From NCBI GenBank assembly GCA_029267445.1, contig JAJUIU010000025.1, positions 1 to 44,224 of the forward strand: DNA of 44,224 nt, written 5' to 3'. The notes under the pieces are model-generated. The model had not been told where the DNA came from. It was given only the letters and a program-made list of their open reading frames with translations, and did no database searches. The position numbers and the translations under genes were made by a program. Source of the DNA: Rhodospirillaceae bacterium (lineage in GTDB: Bacteria > Pseudomonadota > Alphaproteobacteria > Azospirillales > Azospirillaceae). Below are positions 19,112 through 27,419 of this stretch, in pieces (position 1 is the stretch's first letter; every line of letters begins with the position of its first letter).

Positions 19112-19597
19112 ATGCAGGCCCCGACGACCGACGACCCCGCTTTCCCGCCTCCACCGCCTCGCCGGCACTCCAATGAGCACACCGGGGAGCACACCCGGGA
19201 GGCAGAGGCGTTGCCATGCACACACCCGCTGTCCGCCGCGCGCCTGGAGACCCTTGCCCTGGCGCATGGGCAGGACCGCCTGGAACGGGCGCTGGGGCGG
19301 TTCGCCACGTGCCTTGAGGAGGATGGAGACGCGCTGTTGCGCGCCGTCGCCCTTGACGCCGTCACGGAGATCCGGCGCTGCGCCATGCTGCTGGAGGGGC
19401 CGGCGATGGAAATGGGGGGCCGGCCACTGGCACGACTGTGCAAGGATCTCAAGGAGGATCCCACCTCGGCGGCGGCCCGCGCCGGCATATGGCGGCTGCC
19501 GGCCGTGCTGGGCGAGACCCTGTGGGCCGTTCGCGCCGTCGCGAAGGGTGCCCTCCGGTCCGGTCAGGCGGCCGAGGCCGCCTTGGACAGGTCGTAG
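19112..19597 (+). CDS. Hypothetical helical protein, 161 aa
   Basis: No family is recognised. The frame is open from 18914, but the part before 19112 is Arg/His-rich and unlikely to be coding, so the ATG at 19112 (MQAPTTDD) is proposed without a clear ribosome binding site. After a Pro/His-rich N-terminus of about 40 residues, the rest is predicted helical (LETLALAHGQDRLERALGRF, ALLRAVALDAVTEIRR). It contains three cysteines and third positions are strongly G or C. It overlaps the end of map on the other strand by 34 bases. The start could be wrong. Confidence 0.5.
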   Translation: MQAPTTDDPAFPPPPPRRHSNEHTGEHTREAEALPCTHPLSAARLETLALAHGQDRLERALGRFATCLEEDGDALLRAVALDAVTEIRRCAMLLEGPAMEMGGRPLARLCKDLKEDPTSAAARAGIWRLPAVLGETLWAVRAVAKGALRSGQAAEAALDRS

Positions 19598-20406
19598 GGC
19601 GGCTTGTGCAGCCCGGCCGGTGACAGGGTGAAAATCTCGCATCCATCCCGGGTCACGCCGATGGAATGCTCGAACTGGGCCGAAAGGCTCTTGTCCCGGG
19701 TCACCGCCGTCCAACCGTCGGACAACACCTTCACGTCATACCGGCCGGCGTTGATCATCGGCTCGATGGTGAAGAACATGCCTTCGCGCAGCACCGCACC
19801 CCGCCCCGGCTGCCCGAAGTGCAGGACGCTGGGGGCCGCATGGAAGACCTGCCCCAGCCCGTGGCCGCAGAAGTCCCGCACCACGCTGAACCGGTGGGCC
19901 TCGGCATAGGTCTGGATGGCGTGGCCGACATCGCCGAGCGTGGCCCCCGGCTTCACGGCCGCGATGCCGCGCATCATCGCCTCGTACGTCACGTCGACCA
20001 GCTTGCGCGCCTTAACGCTTGTCGTCCCGCAGACGTACATCCGGCTGGTGTCGCCGTACCAGCCGTCCAGGATCACGGTCACGTCGATGTTCAGGATGTC
20101 CCCGTCGGCGAGGCGCTTCGGACCCGGGATGCCATGGCAGACCACATGGTTGATCGAGATGCAGGAGGACTTGGTATAGCCCTTGTACCCCAGGGTCGCG
20201 GGCACACCGCCATGATCGATCATGAAGTCGTGGCAGAGCCTGTCGAGATGCTCCGTCGTCACGCCGGGCACGACGTGCGGCGCGATCATGTCCAGCGTCG
20301 CCGCCGCCAGCCGCCCGGCCCGGCGCATGCCGTCGAAGGCTTCCGCACCGTGGATGGTGATCTCACGGTCGTCGGGCGGCGGTTCGGCAAGCTCGGTACG
20401 GGTCAT
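19564..20406 (-). CDS. map: Type I methionine aminopeptidase
   Basis: Removes the initiator Met from new proteins in the cytoplasm. This is a 280-aa pita-bread fold with the metal ligands in place: DVTVILDGWYGDTSRM (two Asp), CGHGLGQVFH (His), FFTIEPMI (Glu) and SAQFEHSI (Glu). The start at MTRTELAEPP (20406) is chosen because the sequence upstream in this frame is Arg/Pro-rich and non-coding in character. About 20 residues precede the catalytic core, a slightly long N-terminus. sfsA lies 125 bases upstream in the same direction. Confidence 0.95.
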   Translation of the reverse strand: MTRTELAEPPPDDREITIHGAEAFDGMRRAGRLAAATLDMIAPHVVPGVTTEHLDRLCHDFMIDHGGVPATLGYKGYTKSSCISINHVVCHGIPGPKRLADGDILNIDVTVILDGWYGDTSRMYVCGTTSVKARKLVDVTYEAMMRGIAAVKPGATLGDVGHAIQTYAEAHRFSVVRDFCGHGLGQVFHAAPSVLHFGQPGRGAVLREGMFFTIEPMINAGRYDVKVLSDGWTAVTRDKSLSAQFEHSIGVTRDGCEIFTLSPAGLHKPPYDLSKAASAA

Positions 20407-20531
20407 CGCGTTGGAAATCCGGGGCGGGCGCTGGTCGTCGGGTCGAGCGCGTAACCTACACGACCAAGCACGCGCCGCAACCTTGTTCGCGCCCGCATAT
20501 GGCGGTGTGGGCCGGGCTGAACCACCCGGCG

Positions 20532-21251
20532 TCACGCATTGGCGCCCTGCGGCGGGGACAGGGCGAGCGGGCGACCGACCGCGATCCCGTCCAGCCCGAC
20601 GCGGCAAGCGCGGATCTCCACCTCCACGCCGGCTGCGATCGCGCGGGCGAGGCCGGCGGCATAGGCGGGGTCGATGTCGGCGGCGGGGCTGAAAACATCG
20701 CAGTCATCCCGCTGGACGATGAACAGCATGACCGCCCGGTGCCCGTCGCGCACCATGGCGGCCAGCTCCTCCAGGTGCTTCGCACCCCGGCTGGTGACGC
20801 AGTCCGGGAACTCCGCGAGGCCCGGCGTGCGCATCAGGTGGACGTTCTTGACCTCCACATAGGCCAGGCCGCGCACCGGGTCCTCCAGCAGCAGGTCCAC
20901 CCGGCTGTTGACGCCGTACTTCACCTCCCGCCGCAGGCCGGCATAGCCCGCCAGCGACGGGATCAGGCCGGCGCGGATCGCCTCCTCCGCCAGCCGGTTG
21001 GGCCAGCCGGTGTTCATGCCCACCAGCGTGCCGTCCGCCTCCACGATCTCCAGTGTGTGGGGCAGCTTGCGGTCGGGGTTCGGCGACAGCGACAGCCAGC
21101 AGCGGCTGCCCGGTGCGTCCAGGCCCATCATGCTGCCGGGGTTGGGGCAGTGGGCGGTGACGGTCATGCCGTCCGGCATCACCACGTCGGCCAGGAAGCG
21201 CTTGTAGCGGCGCACCAGCGTGGCCGGGATCAGGGGAGTGGGGAAACGCAT
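20532..21251 (-). CDS. sfsA: SfsA family DNA/RNA nuclease-like protein
   Basis: 239 aa, the usual length for SfsA. It has an N-terminal OB-like part ([30 protein letters not shown]) and a C-terminal nuclease-like fold ([23 protein letters not shown]), with the family's conserved Asp, Glu and Lys visible in RVDLL and VEVKN. It was first named for sugar fermentation stimulation. The fold suggests nucleic-acid binding and cleavage. The ATG at 21251 (MRFPTP) is the usual start for the family. It is divergent from the CinA gene across 77 bases. Confidence 0.93.
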   Translation of the reverse strand: MRFPTPLIPATLVRRYKRFLADVVMPDGMTVTAHCPNPGSMMGLDAPGSRCWLSLSPNPDRKLPHTLEIVEADGTLVGMNTGWPNRLAEEAIRAGLIPSLAGYAGLRREVKYGVNSRVDLLLEDPVRGLAYVEVKNVHLMRTPGLAEFPDCVTSRGAKHLEELAAMVRDGHRAVMLFIVQRDDCDVFSPAADIDPAYAAGLARAIAAGVEVEIRACRVGLDGIAVGRPLALSPPQGANA

Positions 21252-21328
21252 GGTGCCGGGCACGCTAGCGCCGTGCCGGTGCTGGGTCTATACCGTTCCC
21301 AGGTCCCCGGCATGCCCGAGCGCCCCGT

Positions 21329-22108
21329 ATGAGCGATACCGCCACCGAACCGACCCCTACCGCCGCCGTCCTGATCATCGGCAACGAGATACTGTCCGGT
21401 CGGACCCAGGACACCAACCTGTCCTTCATCGCGAAATTCCTGGGCGGCATCGGCGTGCGGCTGCGGGAGGCGCGGGTGGTGCCGGACGTGGAGGCGGAGA
21501 TCGTGGCGGCGATCAACGCCCTGCGCGACCGCTACACATACGTCTTCACCACGGGCGGGATCGGGCCGACCCACGACGACATCACGGCCGAATGCGTGGC
21601 GAAGGCCTTCGGCGTGGCCCTGATCCAGAACCCGGAGGCGCGGCGCCGGCTGGAGGACCACTACAAGGGCACCGACATGTTGAACGCCGCCCGGCTGCGC
21701 ATGGCGAACACGCCGGAGGGGGCGACGCTGATCGACAACCCGGTGTCGAGCGCGCCGGGGTTCCAGATCGGCAACGTCTTCGTCATGGCCGGCGTGCCGA
21801 TGATCATGCAGGCGATGCTGCGGGGCTTGCAGAACCGACTGGCCGGCGGCGCCCCGGTGCTGGCGCGCACGGTGATCTCCGGCATTCCGGAGGGCACCCT
21901 GGCGGAGGGGCTGGGCGCCATCCAGACGGCTTATGGGGAGGCGGTGGACATCGGCAGCTACCCGTTCTTCCGCCAGGGAAAGATCAGCACCAGCCTGGTG
22001 TTGCGCGGAACCGACGCCGCCCTGCTGGACAAGGCGGCGGCGGATGTCGCCGACCTTGTCCGCCGCAACGGCGGCGAACCCGAGGTGAGGGACGGATACG
22101 GTGGCTGA
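21329..22108 (+). CDS. Competence/damage-inducible protein A N-terminal domain (CinA/MoaB-like)
   Basis: 259 aa. A molybdopterin-binding-fold domain begins at about residue 14 with LIIGNEILSGRTQDTN and includes TTGGIGPTHDD, the phosphate-binding signature of the MoaB/CinA fold. The CinA C-terminal nicotinamide-nucleotide amidase domain is absent, so this is the short form common in alphaproteobacteria and close to the COG1058 pyrophosphatase domain. An ADP-ribose or FAD pyrophosphatase role has been reported for relatives. The function here is inferred. It starts 77 bases from sfsA on the opposite strand. Confidence 0.88.
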   Translation: MSDTATEPTPTAAVLIIGNEILSGRTQDTNLSFIAKFLGGIGVRLREARVVPDVEAEIVAAINALRDRYTYVFTTGGIGPTHDDITAECVAKAFGVALIQNPEARRRLEDHYKGTDMLNAARLRMANTPEGATLIDNPVSSAPGFQIGNVFVMAGVPMIMQAMLRGLQNRLAGGAPVLARTVISGIPEGTLAEGLGAIQTAYGEAVDIGSYPFFRQGKISTSLVLRGTDAALLDKAAADVADLVRRNGGEPEVRDGYGG

Positions 22109-22120
22109 GGTGCGGGAGGA

Positions 22121-22465
22121 TCAGTAAGGGCGGCGGTCGACCAGCCGGAGGATGCCCTTCACCACCACCCAGACATTGTAGATCCACATGATCGCGAGGA
22201 TGCCGAAGCCGATCAGGATCGGCGTCGTGATCCAGCCGATCGCATACCCGATGAACAGGATGATGCCCGAGCGGATCACCGCCCGGAAATGGCTCTCATA
22301 GATGGTGCCCCGGGAGTCGCCCAGCTTGACAAGCGCCAGGATGAAACCGATCGGCCCGGTCACCCAGGCCGTCAGCAGGCCGACCGCGTAGGTCACCCAG
22401 GCGATGAGGCCCAGGGTGTGGAGGCGCTCCTCCCGGACGGTGACGTAGGCGTGGTCGTAGCTCAT
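22121..22465 (-). CDS. DUF4870-like membrane protein
   Basis: 114 aa with three hydrophobic segments: about 17-45 (GLIAWVTYAVGLLTAWVTGPIGFILALV), about 65-85 (GIILFIGYAIGWITTPILIGF) and 86-103 (GILAIMWIYNVWVVVKGI). The motif YESHFR between segments one and two is typical of the DUF4870/TIGR-type small membrane family whose role is unknown. GGAAAGGA lies about 10 bases before the ATG. A large nested dyad (22535-22602) lies upstream, between this gene and the DUF2087 gene. Confidence 0.75.
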   Translation of the reverse strand: MSYDHAYVTVREERLHTLGLIAWVTYAVGLLTAWVTGPIGFILALVKLGDSRGTIYESHFRAVIRSGIILFIGYAIGWITTPILIGFGILAIMWIYNVWVVVKGILRLVDRRPY

Positions 22466-22534
22466 GGTTCGTCGTGTCCTTTCCGGTGCGGCGGGGGCGG
22501 CCGCCGGATTGACCCTTCATCAGGTGGGGATGCC

Positions 22535-22602
22535 GGGACCCGATTCAACGGCGGCTCAACGTCGGCCGACCGTCTCAACAGCCGCCGGCCGAACCGGGTC
22601 CC
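22535..22602. repeat. Triple-nested inverted repeat downstream of the DUF2087 gene
   Basis: Outer arms GGGACCCG (22535-22542) and CGGGTCCC (22595-22602) enclose GGCGGCT (22550-22556) and AGCCGCC (22580-22586). At the centre lies the perfect palindrome GTCGGCCGAC (22561-22570). It begins 9 bases after the DUF2087 stop on the minus strand. There is no T-run, so it may act as a 3' stabilising hairpin, a Rho-assisted terminator or a dispersed palindrome. Confidence 0.55.
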
Positions 22603-22611
22603 GAACGTCCC

Positions 22612-23148
22612 TCACCGGTCGCCGAGCTGGCGGATCAGGGCGAGCGCCTCGGCCGGGGGCTGACGCTCCAGCCGGCGGTAGACCCGCCCGTCGATGGTGC
22701 GCTCCATCAGCTTATGGTTCACCAGCTCCCGGCGCAGCAGGGCGTAGTCGCCGAAATCGTGCTGCGCCGTGATCATGGCGTTCACCTCCCGCTCGGTGAA
22801 GTCCCGGCGCGCCGGGATGCGCGACCAGATCACCCACAGGCAGGGCACCTGGTGGCTGTACTTGGACGGCCAGCGCGCCATGCGTCCCTCCGGCCCGAAA
22901 TAGGCCAAAAGGCGGCGCAGTTTGACGAAGTCGACCGGGGCGGCGGGTGCCGCCGGCCGCTCGATCCTGGCGCGGGCCAGGAGCTGCGCCCGGTAATGCT
23001 GGAAATTGCCGAAACCGGCCGCGCGGGCCAGCATGTTCAGCATCTCCACATGGCCGGGCGGTACGGTGCGCTCCGCGAGCTGGGATTTCAGCGCGCGGGC
23101 GAGCGCGGAGATGTCCTCCGCATGGTAGGGCAGGATCTCTCTGGACAT
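22612..23148 (-). CDS. DUF2087 domain protein
   Basis: 178 aa. The C-terminal 70 residues match the DUF2087 pattern, a small winged-helix-like fold: FTEREVNAMITAQHDFGDYALLRRELVNHKLM followed by GRVYRRLE. The N-terminal part (about 8-60, DISALARALKSQLAER and LNMLARAAGFGNFQHYRA) resembles the glyoxalase-related N-terminal extension sometimes fused to it. DUF2087 proteins are suspected DNA-binding regulators, but this is not proven. The gene stands alone, with no partner except the membrane protein downstream. Confidence 0.8.
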   Translation of the reverse strand: MSREILPYHAEDISALARALKSQLAERTVPPGHVEMLNMLARAAGFGNFQHYRAQLLARARIERPAAPAAPVDFVKLRRLLAYFGPEGRMARWPSKYSHQVPCLWVIWSRIPARRDFTEREVNAMITAQHDFGDYALLRRELVNHKLMERTIDGRVYRRLERQPPAEALALIRQLGDR

Positions 23149-23366
23149 GGCTTATCCCCAAGGTCGCGCCGACCCGCGGGACTGCGGGGATCGTGGTCGC
23201 CCTTCCGACGCGGCACGGGATAAGGTGTCGGTCGAGATGATGGGATCGGGGGTAAGGCCCCGAACGGCAGGTTTAGCGCCCGGTCACCCGGGTGGCGACG
23301 CCTCGGTGGTCTGCCGACCGTGGCCGGGACCATAGCGGAAGCGGACGGGGAAGGGAAGCGGGGCGG

Positions 23367-23534
23367 CTAGAACGGGCCAAAGGCGTTGTAGATCAGGCCC
23401 AGCACGGCGAAGGCCGCAAGCCAGATGACGATGTTGCGCAACATGCCTTCCCTGGGCATGCGGCGCAGGCCGGGATAGAGGATCGCCAGCACCATCAGGC
23501 TCGCGACCAGGCTCAGCCATTGGGACTCGGTCAT
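23367..23534 (-). CDS. Small membrane protein, 55 aa
   Basis: The start MTESQWLS is chosen because upstream residues in this frame are Arg/Pro-rich and unlikely. Two helices are visible: residues about 6-22 (LSLVASLMVLAILYPGL) and about 34-52 (NIVIWLAAFAVLGLIYNAF). Between them lies a basic loop (RRMPREGMLR). A membrane segment pair of this form is found at the N-terminus of some membrane-anchored aspartic proteases, but no protease domain follows here. It lies close to tRNA-Leu on the other strand. Confidence 0.6.
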   Translation of the reverse strand: MTESQWLSLVASLMVLAILYPGLRRMPREGMLRNIVIWLAAFAVLGLIYNAFGPF

Positions 23535-23657
23535 GTGGCGGATATGGCCCGCGCTCCCGGCGGGCGCAAGTCCGGCCGACCGCCGCGCGCAAGGGTGGCG
23601 GCGCTTGCGCGGCAACCCCCCTCCGGCTAGGGTCTGGTCGGCCGCAGCCTACGGCGC

Positions 23658-23741
23658 GCCCGCTTGGCGGAATTGGTAGACGCCAGGGACTTAAAATCCC
23701 TTGTCCGCAAGGACGTGCCGGTTCGAGTCCGGCAGCGGGCA
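23658..23741 (+). tRNA. tRNA-Leu (anticodon UAA)
   Basis: An 84-nt class II tRNA. The acceptor stem GCCCGCT/AGCGGGC is perfect. The D arm is TGGCGGAATTGGTAGACGCC-like. The anticodon stem AGGGA/TCCCT holds the loop CTTAAAA with anticodon TAA. A long variable arm (TTGTCC...GGACGT) is present. The T arm is GCCGG/CCGGC with loop TTCGAGT. The discriminator is A741, and CCA is encoded at 23742-23744. Confidence 0.97.
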
Positions 23742-23761
23742 CCACGTCCTTTCTGCCCCGC

Positions 23762-26221
23762 TCAGGCCGCCGCCCCGCTTGCCGCGGGCGCATAGTCTGG
23801 AACGACCTCCCCGACGACCCCCGTGGCCGCTTCCGGCAGGTCGACCCAGAACAGCGTGCCGCCGCCTGGAACGGGCGCGAAGGCGATGTCCCCGCCCATC
23901 TGCAAGGCGAGCCGACGGCTGATGGCGAGGCCGAGGCCGGTTCCGGGGATGCCGGTCGCTTCACGGCCCAGGCGGTTGCTGGGCTCGAACACTTCCGCCT
24001 CGCGACCGGGCGGTATGCCCAGTCCGGTGTCGCGGACGGACAGGCGCACACGGTTGCCCAGGCGCTCGGCCGACACAAGCACCTCCCCGTCCGGGCGGTT
24101 GTACTTGATGGCGTTCGTCAGCAGGTTCGCGGCGATCTGGCCGAGGCGGCGTGGATCGGACACCACCACCAGATCGTCCGGCATCGCGACCCGCAGGGCG
24201 ACGCCCGCCGCCGCGGCCTGGGGCGCCAGCGTCGCCGCCAGATCCTCAACCAACGGCGCCAGCCGGACCGGCCGTAGCTCGATCCGCAGTCGTCCGGATT
24301 CGATGTCGCCGAGGTCGAACAGGTCGTCGATCAGGGCGAGCAGGCTGGTGGCCGACAGGACGACGTCCCGCAGATACTCCTGCTGCTTCGGCGTCAGCGG
24401 TCCCGCCATCCCCATTTCCAGCATCTGCCCGAAGCCGAGGATCGCGTTGAGCGGCGTGCGGAGTTCGTGGCTCATCGAGGAGAGGAAGCCGCTCTTGCTG
24501 CGGTTGGCGCGCTCGGCCTGCCAGCGCGCCTCGCGCAACAACTCCTCCCGGCTGGAGACGTTGCTCGCCGTGTCGGCCAGCGCGCGGGCCAGCGTCCGGA
24601 TCTCCTCCGCGCCCTCGACAAGCTCGGGCCGGGGCGGACGCCCGTCCCGGATGTCCGCCGCCATCTCCTCCAGCCGGCTCAGCCCCCGCAGGGCAAGCCG
24701 GTCGAGCAGGAACCAGAGGGCACCCAGAGCGCCGGCCAGAACGACGACAAGGCTGGCCAAACCGCGCAGGAACCCCTGCACCGCCTGTTGGACCACGAGA
24801 TCGTGGCGGTAGGACACGGCGAGCAGCCCGCCCCCCGGAATCGGCGTGAAGGCGCCGACACGTCGCCAGCCGTCGTCCGCCATCATGTCGTACAGCGCCT
24901 CCCCGTCCGGTAGATCGATCCGCACCTCGGGATCGGTGTTCAGCCGGCGGCCGGCCCAGCTCTCCCCCTCGGGATGGCGGAGCAACACCAGTCCGTCGCC
25001 GTCCATGGCGGTCATCGCCAGCCCGTTCGTGTCCTCCATCAGCTCGGTGGCGATGCTTGCGAGGTATGGGAGTTCGATGCCCGGCAATGCGACGGCCCGC
25101 ACCGTTCCATCCCCATCCACCTTGGGATAGGCGACGACAATGACCGGCTTGCCCGTTGTGCGGCCAACGATGTAGCCGCTGATGACGGGTTCGCGCGTGG
25201 CGACCGCCCGTCGGAAGTATTCGCGATCGCCCATGCTCACCGACGGCGGCGGGTCGGCGCTTGAGCAGTAGATCGTGCCGTCCGGCCGGGCAATGTGAAG
25301 GGTGCCGGTGGCCGTCGCGGCGGCGGCCAGCGCGGCCACCCGTTCCTGACAGGCAGGGCCGGGCGCCATCGCCTCCTCCAGGGAGAGGGCGAACCGGGCG
25401 GTCAGCGTCGCCTCGTGCACGATCTGCTGGAAGCGCAGGTCGGCGGCGCGCGCCATGTCCAGCGCATGCTCCTGCGCGTGCCGCACCGCCGTCGCCTTCT
25501 CGGTTTGCAGACGGGCGACGGCGAGGGTCACCAAGGGGACCAAAGCGAGCAGCCAGACGAGCGCCAGACGGGCGCGCAGGCCACGCGGCAGGACGCTTTC
25601 GAGGACGCCGACGAACCGGCCACGGATCACCAGGATGGCGAGCGGCAGGACGGTCAGCATGCTGATCACGTCGCCGAACACCCAGCGCCGCCATGCCGTG
25701 CCCTGGTCCGCCCCGAAGGTGTGCGCGACGATGATGGACGCCATCATGCCCGAGATCGCCGCCGCCGGGACGACCGCCAGCCCGGCGGCGCCCATCAGGC
25801 GCCAGCTCAGATGCGTGACGGCGCCGCCCGCGGCCCAGCGCAGCGCCATTGCGCACAACGTCACCTCGACAAGGTTCGCCGCGTTGATGCCGATCGAGAA
25901 CCAGAAGGCGTCGCCGTAGAGGATGTTGGCGAGCGTGGCGGCGACATAGGAAAGCACACCCGCCGGAACCATCAGCCGCGTCGCGCAACAGACGAGAACG
26001 GCCACCGCGACGGCGTTGGCAGGCCAGAACCAGGCGAGCGACGCCTCAGGACGGGTCAGCAGAAGGGTCGCGGTGACGATCGCGAACTGAAGCAAAGCGA
26101 AAGCGAAGGCCCCTTCCAGGCCCCACCTGCCCTCCTCCCGCACTTGAGCGCCGGTCGCGTCCATGACGTCCGCCCCGATGGACATCGGATTCATTAGCAC
26201 CCGGTGTTCTTTCATGTCCAT
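23762..26221 (-). CDS. MASE1-domain membrane sensor histidine kinase
   Basis: 819 aa. The N-terminal half begins with a multi-helix MASE1-type membrane domain (about 30-225, including WFWPANAVAVAVL and YVAATLANILYGD). A Cache-type extracytoplasmic domain follows (about 235-480, with DREYFRRAVATREPVISGYIVG). Then come another helix (LASLVVVLAGALGALWFLL), a HAMP-like linker and HisKA FLSSMSHELRTPLN with His585. The HATPase_c domain has N box LLTNAIKYN, G1 DTGLGIPPG and G2 GTGLGLAI. No response regulator is adjacent. Two ATGs (26221 and 26215) are possible and neither has a clear ribosome binding site. It is divergent from a patatin-like gene across 130 bases. The signal it senses is unknown. 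Confidence 0.9.
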   Translation of the reverse strand: MDMKEHRVLMNPMSIGADVMDATGAQVREEGRWGLEGAFAFALLQFAIVTATLLLTRPEASLAWFWPANAVAVAVLVCCATRLMVPAGVLSYVAATLANILYGDAFWFSIGINAANLVEVTLCAMALRWAAGGAVTHLSWRLMGAAGLAVVPAAAISGMMASIIVAHTFGADQGTAWRRWVFGDVISMLTVLPLAILVIRGRFVGVLESVLPRGLRARLALVWLLALVPLVTLAVARLQTEKATAVRHAQEHALDMARAADLRFQQIVHEATLTARFALSLEEAMAPGPACQERVAALAAAATATGTLHIARPDGTIYCSSADPPPSVSMGDREYFRRAVATREPVISGYIVGRTTGKPVIVVAYPKVDGDGTVRAVALPGIELPYLASIATELMEDTNGLAMTAMDGDGLVLLRHPEGESWAGRRLNTDPEVRIDLPDGEALYDMMADDGWRRVGAFTPIPGGGLLAVSYRHDLVVQQAVQGFLRGLASLVVVLAGALGALWFLLDRLALRGLSRLEEMAADIRDGRPPRPELVEGAEEIRTLARALADTASNVSSREELLREARWQAERANRSKSGFLSSMSHELRTPLNAILGFGQMLEMGMAGPLTPKQQEYLRDVVLSATSLLALIDDLFDLGDIESGRLRIELRPVRLAPLVEDLAATLAPQAAAAGVALRVAMPDDLVVVSDPRRLGQIAANLLTNAIKYNRPDGEVLVSAERLGNRVRLSVRDTGLGIPPGREAEVFEPSNRLGREATGIPGTGLGLAISRRLALQMGGDIAFAPVPGGGTLFWVDLPEAATGVVGEVVPDYAPAASGAAA

Positions 26222-26351
26222 GAGGAGGATAGCGTCGCCAATCTTAATAAATGATTGTGGAGTCCGCCGGCGGATCGGGCCGGTTGTCCGCCGGCGCGTA
26301 TGGCCCTAGTTTCTGCGGGCCCCCCGCCCCGCCGTCCCAGTCTCGCCGCGC
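26222..26351. promoter_or_regulatory. Divergent promoter region with repeated GTCCGCCGGCG
   Basis: The 130 bases between the sensor kinase and the patatin gene hold an AT-rich patch (26240-26258, ATCTTAATAAATGATTG) and two exact copies of GTCCGCCGGCG (26262-26272 and 26286-26296) with a 24-nt period. The first copy lies in the perfect palindrome TCCGCCGGCGGA (26263-26274). This fits a shared control region, but no regulator is assigned. Confidence 0.45.
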
Positions 26352-27416
26352 ATGACCAGACCCCTCCGCTTCCTCGCCGGCCCGGACGCCATGGCCCGCA
26401 TCCGCCGCGACGGCTTCCACGACGACCTGTTTGACGTGGTCGCCGGCGCCAGCGGCGGCGCCAAGTGGCTGTCCCTGACCCGACTGGACCAGGCGATCTT
26501 CGGATCCTGGTTCCGGGACCGGACCCGGCCGCTGCACATGGTCGGCAGTTCCATCGGCGCCTGGCGGTTCGCGTGCGTGGCCCGGCGCGACCCGGTGGCC
26601 GCCTGCCGCCGGTTCGAGGACCATTACCTGAACTACGAGGTGGAGGCCCCGGTCACGCCCGCCGTGCTGACCCAGCACTGCCGCGTCATGCTGGACGTGA
26701 TCCTGGGCGAGACCGGGGCGGAGGAGGTGCTGTCCCACCCCGCCATGCGGCTTGAGATCATCGCCGTCCGGGGGCGGGGCCCGGCGGGCCGGAACCACCC
26801 GCTGTCTCTCGGCATCGGTCTGGCCGCGGCGGCGGTGGCGAACGCGGCCAGCCGCCGGACGCTCGCCCTGTTCTTCGAGCGGACCCTGATCCATGACGCC
26901 CGGTCACGGCCCGCCTTCGACTGCGCCGGCGGGTTCCCGACACAGCCGGTGCCCCTGAGCAAGGCCAACCTGATCCCGGCGCTGCTGGCGACGGCGGCCG
27001 TGCCCTTCCTGTTCGAGGCGGTGCCGCAGCTGGAGGGTGCCCGGCCGGGCCTCTATCTCGACGGCGGGATCATGGACTACCACCTGGACCTGCCGTTCGA
27101 GCCGCCGGGGCTGGTGCTGTATCCCCATTTCAGCGACCGGGTGGTCCCCGGCTGGTTCGACAAGGCGCTGCGCTGGCGCCGGCCGAGCCCGCGCAACATG
27201 GCGCGCACCGTGCTGCTGTGCCCGTCGGCGGCGTTCCTGGCGAGCCTGCCGTACGGCAAGATCCCCGACCGTGGCGACTTCAAGCGCATGCCCACCGCCG
27301 AGCGCCAGCGGTACTGGAAGACGGCGGTGGCGGAGACCCAGCGCCTCGCCGACGTCTGGGCGGAGGCGGTCGCAACGGACCGGGTGCCGGATCTGCTGGA
27401 ACCCATGCCCGTCTGA
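26352..27416 (+). CDS. Patatin-like phospholipase family protein
   Basis: 354 aa. It has a Gly-rich oxyanion motif VAGASGGAKW (residues 30-39), the nucleophile elbow VGSSIGAW (Ser67) and the late DGG motif near residue 237 (LYLDGGIMDYHL) that supplies the catalytic Asp of the Ser-Asp dyad. Patatins hydrolyse acyl chains from lipids. The region between (about 80-210) is helical and family-specific. No signal peptide is seen. It is divergent from a sensor kinase and converges on the SNF symporter, whose stop is 3 bases away. Confidence 0.88.
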   Translation: MTRPLRFLAGPDAMARIRRDGFHDDLFDVVAGASGGAKWLSLTRLDQAIFGSWFRDRTRPLHMVGSSIGAWRFACVARRDPVAACRRFEDHYLNYEVEAPVTPAVLTQHCRVMLDVILGETGAEEVLSHPAMRLEIIAVRGRGPAGRNHPLSLGIGLAAAAVANAASRRTLALFFERTLIHDARSRPAFDCAGGFPTQPVPLSKANLIPALLATAAVPFLFEAVPQLEGARPGLYLDGGIMDYHLDLPFEPPGLVLYPHFSDRVVPGWFDKALRWRRPSPRNMARTVLLCPSAAFLASLPYGKIPDRGDFKRMPTAERQRYWKTAVAETQRLADVWAEAVATDRVPDLLEPMPV

Positions 27417-27419
27417 GGC

